A DNA stretch of 9,268 bases from CAZRHR01 sp964599915 (lineage in GTDB: Bacteria; Bacteroidota; Bacteroidia; CAIKAF01), in the NCBI GenBank assembly GCA_964599915.1, contig CAZRHR010000087.1:1-9268 (forward strand). Direction: 5' to 3'. Shown piece after piece: positions 6,817 through 9,268 of the stretch; the first letter of the stretch is position 1; each line of letters starts with the position of its first letter. Both the position numbers and the translations under genes were made by a program. The notes under the pieces were generated by a model. That model saw nothing but the letters and a program-made list of their open reading frames with translations. It ran no database searches and was not told the origin of the DNA.

Positions 6817-7604
6817 AAATCCTGGGCTTGGGCAATGAGTTCAGCTACATCCAATACCTGAACCTCGTTTTGTTTTTCAAAATGCTTTACACCATCGGTC
6901 ATCATGGTGTTGCAAAACGGACAGCCTACAGCCACAATATCGGGTTGAAGGGCTAAGGCTTCTTCACTGCGTTCTACGTTTACTTCTTTATTGCCCGGCT
7001 CTGCTTCCTTAAACATTTGGGCTCCACCGGCGCCACAGCATAATCCATTGGCTTTGCTGCGCTTCATTTCTACAAGCGCTGCATCAAGCTTTTCAATCAA
7101 TTGCCTGGGCGCTTCATACACGCCATTGCCCCGACCCAAGTAACAAGGATCGTGGAAGGTGATTTTTTTTCCTTTAAAAGCACCACCCGATACTTGCAAT
7201 TTATTGGCATCAATCAGTTGTTGTAACAGCTGTGTATGGTGTAAAACCTCATACTGGCCGCCCAATTCCGGATATTCATTTTTCAATGTGTTAAAGCAAT
7301 GGGGGCAAGCCGTTACAATCTTGGTTACCCCATAACCATTCAAAACCTGAATGTTCTGAAAGGCCATCATTTGGTATAGAAATTCATTGCCCGCTCTTTT
7401 GGCCGGATCTCCCGTACAACTTTCTTCACTGCCTAAAATGGCAAAGGACACGCCGGTATGGTGTAGGATTTTTGCAAAAGCCTTGGTCACTTTTTTGGCC
7501 CGGTCGTCAAAACTACCGGCGCAACCTACCCAAAACAAATAATCAGGTACTTTACCTTCCGCAGCCATTTCTGCTGCTGTGTATATTTTCAATGGTTGTT
7601 CCAT
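6813..7604 (-). CDS. CCG-domain (Fe-S)-binding protein, HdrB/GlpC/LutA-like
   Basis: This is a 263-residue soluble protein with two Cys-rich CCG-type domains, like those in heterodisulfide reductase subunit B, GlpC and LutA. The first set is Cys28, Cys63 (SCTGDP) and Cys100/Cys103 (CPHC). The second is Cys154 (HDPCYLG), Cys189-Cys190 (LCCGAGG) and Cys228/Cys231 (CPFC). The complete CX(n)CCX(n)CxxC pattern of the second domain fits a non-cubane [4Fe-4S] cluster site; the first has a Ser in place of one Cys. Such proteins pass electrons between a membrane Fe-S partner and a substrate or thiol. It starts 3 nt after the membrane Fe-S gene and overlaps the next gene by 4 nt, so the three form one operon. 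The substrate is unknown. LutA and GlpC are not specifically indicated, because no lactate or glycerol-3-phosphate genes are nearby. Confidence 0.92.
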   Translation of the reverse strand: MEQPLKIYTAAEMAAEGKVPDYLFWVGCAGSFDDRAKKVTKAFAKILHHTGVSFAILGSEESCTGDPAKRAGNEFLYQMMAFQNIQVLNGYGVTKIVTACPHCFNTLKNEYPELGGQYEVLHHTQLLQQLIDANKLQVSGGAFKGKKITFHDPCYLGRGNGVYEAPRQLIEKLDAALVEMKRSKANGLCCGAGGAQMFKEAEPGNKEVNVERSEEALALQPDIVAVGCPFCNTMMTDGVKHFEKQNEVQVLDVAELIAQAQDL

Positions 7605-7607
7605 GGG

Positions 7608-8900
7608 TTATGAGGGATTGGAGATTTCCTGCGCCCAGTTGCCTCGGTCCATGGCGGAAAACTGCCAAGGCGCGCCGTTGTTTTCTATGTTGGTAAACAT
7701 GCTGTTCAGCGACGCAGGTGCCGCCGATTGTTCCATAACCAGTTCCCTGCGTAAATCTGTAATGATGCTTACGGGGTCAATATTAATGGGACAAATTTCC
7801 GCACATGCATTGCAAGTGGTGCAAGCCCAGAGCTCTTCCGGCGTAATGTAATCGCCCAACAAACTTTTACCATCCTGATGTTCGGGGCCATGCGTATCGA
7901 TATTTTTCCCTACTTCCTCCAAGCGGTCACGGGTGTCCATCATGATTTTTCTGGGAGAAAGTAGCTTTCCGGTTTGGTTCGCTGGACAAACGGAGGTACA
8001 ACGTCCACATTCGGTGCAGGAATAGGCGTCCAACAATTGTTTCCAACTTAAGTCTTGAACGTCTTTGGCTCCAAATTTAACGGGTGCATCTGAGGGTTCT
8101 ACAGGTTCCGCCGCCGCTGAAGGATCCAACATAAGCCGTACTTCTTTGGTGACGGCTTCTGAATGGTTCATTTTGCCATGTGCAGCCAATTTGGAATACC
8201 AAGTGTTGGGAAAGGCCAAGATGATATGAAAATGTTTGGATTTTGGCAGGTAATTTAAAAAGGCGAAAATCCCAAGAATGTGGGCCCACCAAAAGACACG
8301 CTCTACCATGTGTGCGGAATCATCGGATAAACCGGCAAACAGGGGTGAAAAAATCTGGCTCACAAGAAACGGTCCACCATCACGGTCGCTGGCATTCATG
8401 AGTAAAAGGGCCGACATAAGCACCCACTCGATAATCAAAATGTTGGTGGCGTCTTTGGTAGGAAAACCTGCCAACTCAGGAGATTGTAGGCGAGGGGTTT
8501 TAGTTACAAATCTTCGTGCCAAAAACACCCCACAGGCAAGGATGACAAGCACGGCCAATACTTCAAAGGAACCCATCAACATCGGGTAAAAATCACCCAA
8601 AAGGGGTTTGAATAAACGATGAGTACCGAGTATGCCATCGAGTACAATTTCCAGCACTTCTATATTGATGATGACAAAGCCGATATAAATCAACAGGTGA
8701 AAAAATGCCGCTATGGGTCTGGTTCCCATTTTGGATTGGCCAAAGGCCACGCGGAACATGGTTTGCCACCTTTTCTCCGGCTGGTCTTGAATGGCCAATG
8801 GCCTACCCAAGAAAATATTTCTGCGCACCTTTTGGATTTGCCGGGTAAAAAAATACACGGCCACGCCTAGGGCAAGGGTGAATATTATTTGTGCAATCAT
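7608..8900 (-). CDS. Membrane-bound dicluster 4Fe-4S protein (HdrC/NarI-like N-terminus)
   Basis: This 430-residue inner-membrane electron-transfer protein has about five or six hydrophobic helices in its first 235 residues (around 2-19, 64-88, 104-127, 152-170 and 202-218, plus a weaker one near 225). Histidines at 68, 207 and 223/225 lie in or beside helices in positions resembling the heme-b ligands of NarI-type gamma subunits. Residues 236-430 are cytosolic and carry two ferredoxin motifs: Cys295/298/301/305 (CTECGRCTSVCP) and Cys360/363/366/370 (CTTCNACAEICP). The plan is an HdrC or HdrE-HdrC fusion, and the CCG protein encoded 3 nt downstream supplies the HdrB part. A quinone-linked complex is therefore likely; heme binding and the direction of electron flow are inferred. 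The ATG at 8900 is the natural start, directly before the first helix. Confidence 0.9.
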   Translation of the reverse strand: MIAQIIFTLALGVAVYFFTRQIQKVRRNIFLGRPLAIQDQPEKRWQTMFRVAFGQSKMGTRPIAAFFHLLIYIGFVIINIEVLEIVLDGILGTHRLFKPLLGDFYPMLMGSFEVLAVLVILACGVFLARRFVTKTPRLQSPELAGFPTKDATNILIIEWVLMSALLLMNASDRDGGPFLVSQIFSPLFAGLSDDSAHMVERVFWWAHILGIFAFLNYLPKSKHFHIILAFPNTWYSKLAAHGKMNHSEAVTKEVRLMLDPSAAAEPVEPSDAPVKFGAKDVQDLSWKQLLDAYSCTECGRCTSVCPANQTGKLLSPRKIMMDTRDRLEEVGKNIDTHGPEHQDGKSLLGDYITPEELWACTTCNACAEICPINIDPVSIITDLRRELVMEQSAAPASLNSMFTNIENNGAPWQFSAMDRGNWAQEISNPS

Positions 8901-8920
8901 AGCGTACTCTATCCGGATAT

Positions 8921-8953
8921 AAAACTACAAAACCTGTCCGAATGTTCGGACAG
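8921..8953 (-). terminator. Perfect 9-bp stem between the MCE and Fe-S genes (weak terminator or operator)
   Basis: CTGTCCGAA and TTCGGACAG (8953-8945 and 8942-8934 on the minus strand) are perfect inverted repeats separated by 2 nt. They start 12 nt after the MCE stop. The following bases are T-rich but interrupted (two TTTT runs), so this could be a leaky terminator. The near-continuous symmetry and the position 33 nt upstream of the Fe-S start would also suit a dimeric repressor site. A second small palindrome, ATCCGGAT (8911-8918), lies between it and the ATG. Confidence 0.5.
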
Positions 8954-8965
8954 CCTCACGCGGGT

Positions 8966-9268
8966 TTATTCTTTCGCTTTTTTTCTTTCTATTTTGATCA
9001 AAGAAAAATGCAGATACCGTTGGGGGTTCGATTTTAGGTCGTAAAGTAAGTGTTGTAGGTTGGTACTAGCTGAATCTAAACTTTGGTACAATTTGGGGTC
9101 TTGAATCAGAGCGGCCGCGGTGCCTTCGCCATGTTGGATGTCTTCTAACAACGAGGCGATGGTCTCCAGTGTTTGGTTCACCTGAGCGACCGTTTCCTGC
9201 AGGGGAAGGGTGGCCAGCGTATCTGAAAGTTCTCTTAGGTTGGTGATGAGGGCATCTATATCGCCTTC
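8966..9268 (-). CDS. MCE/MlaD-family lipid-transport protein, C-terminal part only
   Basis: The last 100 residues of an MCE (mammalian cell entry)-type protein, open to the edge of the window, so the N-terminal membrane anchor and MCE domain are outside. What remains is helical (LITNLRELSDTLATL, LETIASLLEDIQ). It ends in the Bacteroidota MlaD signature: GEGTAAALIQDPKLYQSL, then LLYDLKSNPQRYLHFSL and a Lys-rich tail. Proteins of this family are anchored in the inner membrane and form part of phospholipid shuttles between the two membranes, working with MlaE/MlaF-type permease and ATPase. In this window it is followed, after 65 nt and a hairpin, by the Fe-S operon. The GTG at 9181 is internal and not a start, since the frame continues upstream with family-like sequence. 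Confidence 0.85.
   Translation of the reverse strand, partial: EGDIDALITNLRELSDTLATLPLQETVAQVNQTLETIASLLEDIQHGEGTAAALIQDPKLYQSLDSASTNLQHLLYDLKSNPQRYLHFSLIKIERKKAKE

Noticed and set aside
7472..8870. Plus-strand open frames opposite the Fe-S genes (for example 7579-7851, 8278-8589 and 8619-8870).
   Set aside because: They are antisense to genes with complete Cys motifs and show no recognisable domain.
9179..9181. GTG at 9181 as the start of a 71-residue gene.
   Set aside because: The frame stays open to the window edge and reads as helical MCE-protein sequence, so it is the tail of a longer gene.
1..9268. CRISPR array, tRNA/rRNA genes, insertion sequence or phage gene.
   Set aside because: I saw no regularly spaced repeats, no cloverleaf sequence and no transposase, integrase or phage protein on either strand.

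Overview
The window looks like chromosomal DNA of a member of the Bacteroidota. Several features support this. Two promoters match the TTTG / TAnnTTTG pattern of that phylum, with 19-20 bp spacers, and strong Shine-Dalgarno sequences are mostly absent. The genes include a large periplasmic TPR + PD40 propeller + regulatory-domain + OmpA protein, the short GlmU-like protein typical of the phylum, a small cytosolic family usually mislabelled 'ABC transporter ATPase', and an MCE protein with the characteristic NPxRYxHFS tail. I see no integrase, transposase, CRISPR array, tRNA or rRNA. The genes look like core housekeeping genes, with intact reading frames.

Plus-strand half (1-4462): the 3' part of a 2-oxo acid dehydrogenase E2 gene (lipoyl domain, subunit-binding domain, catalytic domain) is followed after 5 nt by a DEDDh 3'-5' exonuclease with an ExoX-like C-terminal domain. 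An A/T-only hairpin with a T-run ends that unit. The T-run overlaps the -33 element of a well-formed promoter for a 748-residue exported OmpA-family protein. Its domain order is that of PorE, a type IX secretion accessory protein. A strong rho-independent terminator ends this gene.

Convergent gap (4463-4691): about 230 bp without a credible gene. It contains a 15-bp palindrome nested inside a GGTTC/GAACC inverted repeat and, next to it, a 9-bp direct repeat. It may be a remnant or copy of a dispersed intergenic repeat.

Minus-strand half (9268 down to 4692), in transcription order: the C-terminal 100 residues of an MCE/MlaD-type lipid-transport protein; a 65-nt gap with a perfect 9-bp stem; a membrane protein with two [4Fe-4S] motifs; a soluble CCG-domain Fe-S protein 3 nt downstream; and a 164-residue conserved protein of unknown function whose start overlaps the previous stop by ATGA. 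The two Fe-S proteins together look like an HdrCB/GlpC-type membrane electron-transfer module, and the tight coupling makes the small protein a candidate partner. Next comes a separate unit for zinc-free ribosomal protein L31 (type B), with its own promoter (a 13-bp palindrome sits in the promoter spacer) and its own terminator. Last is a GlmU-like UDP-GlcNAc pyrophosphorylase/acetyltransferase.

The least understood item is the Fe-S / CCG / small-protein cluster, whose substrate and electron partners cannot be read from the sequence. The most testable regulatory item is the palindrome inside the L31 promoter.
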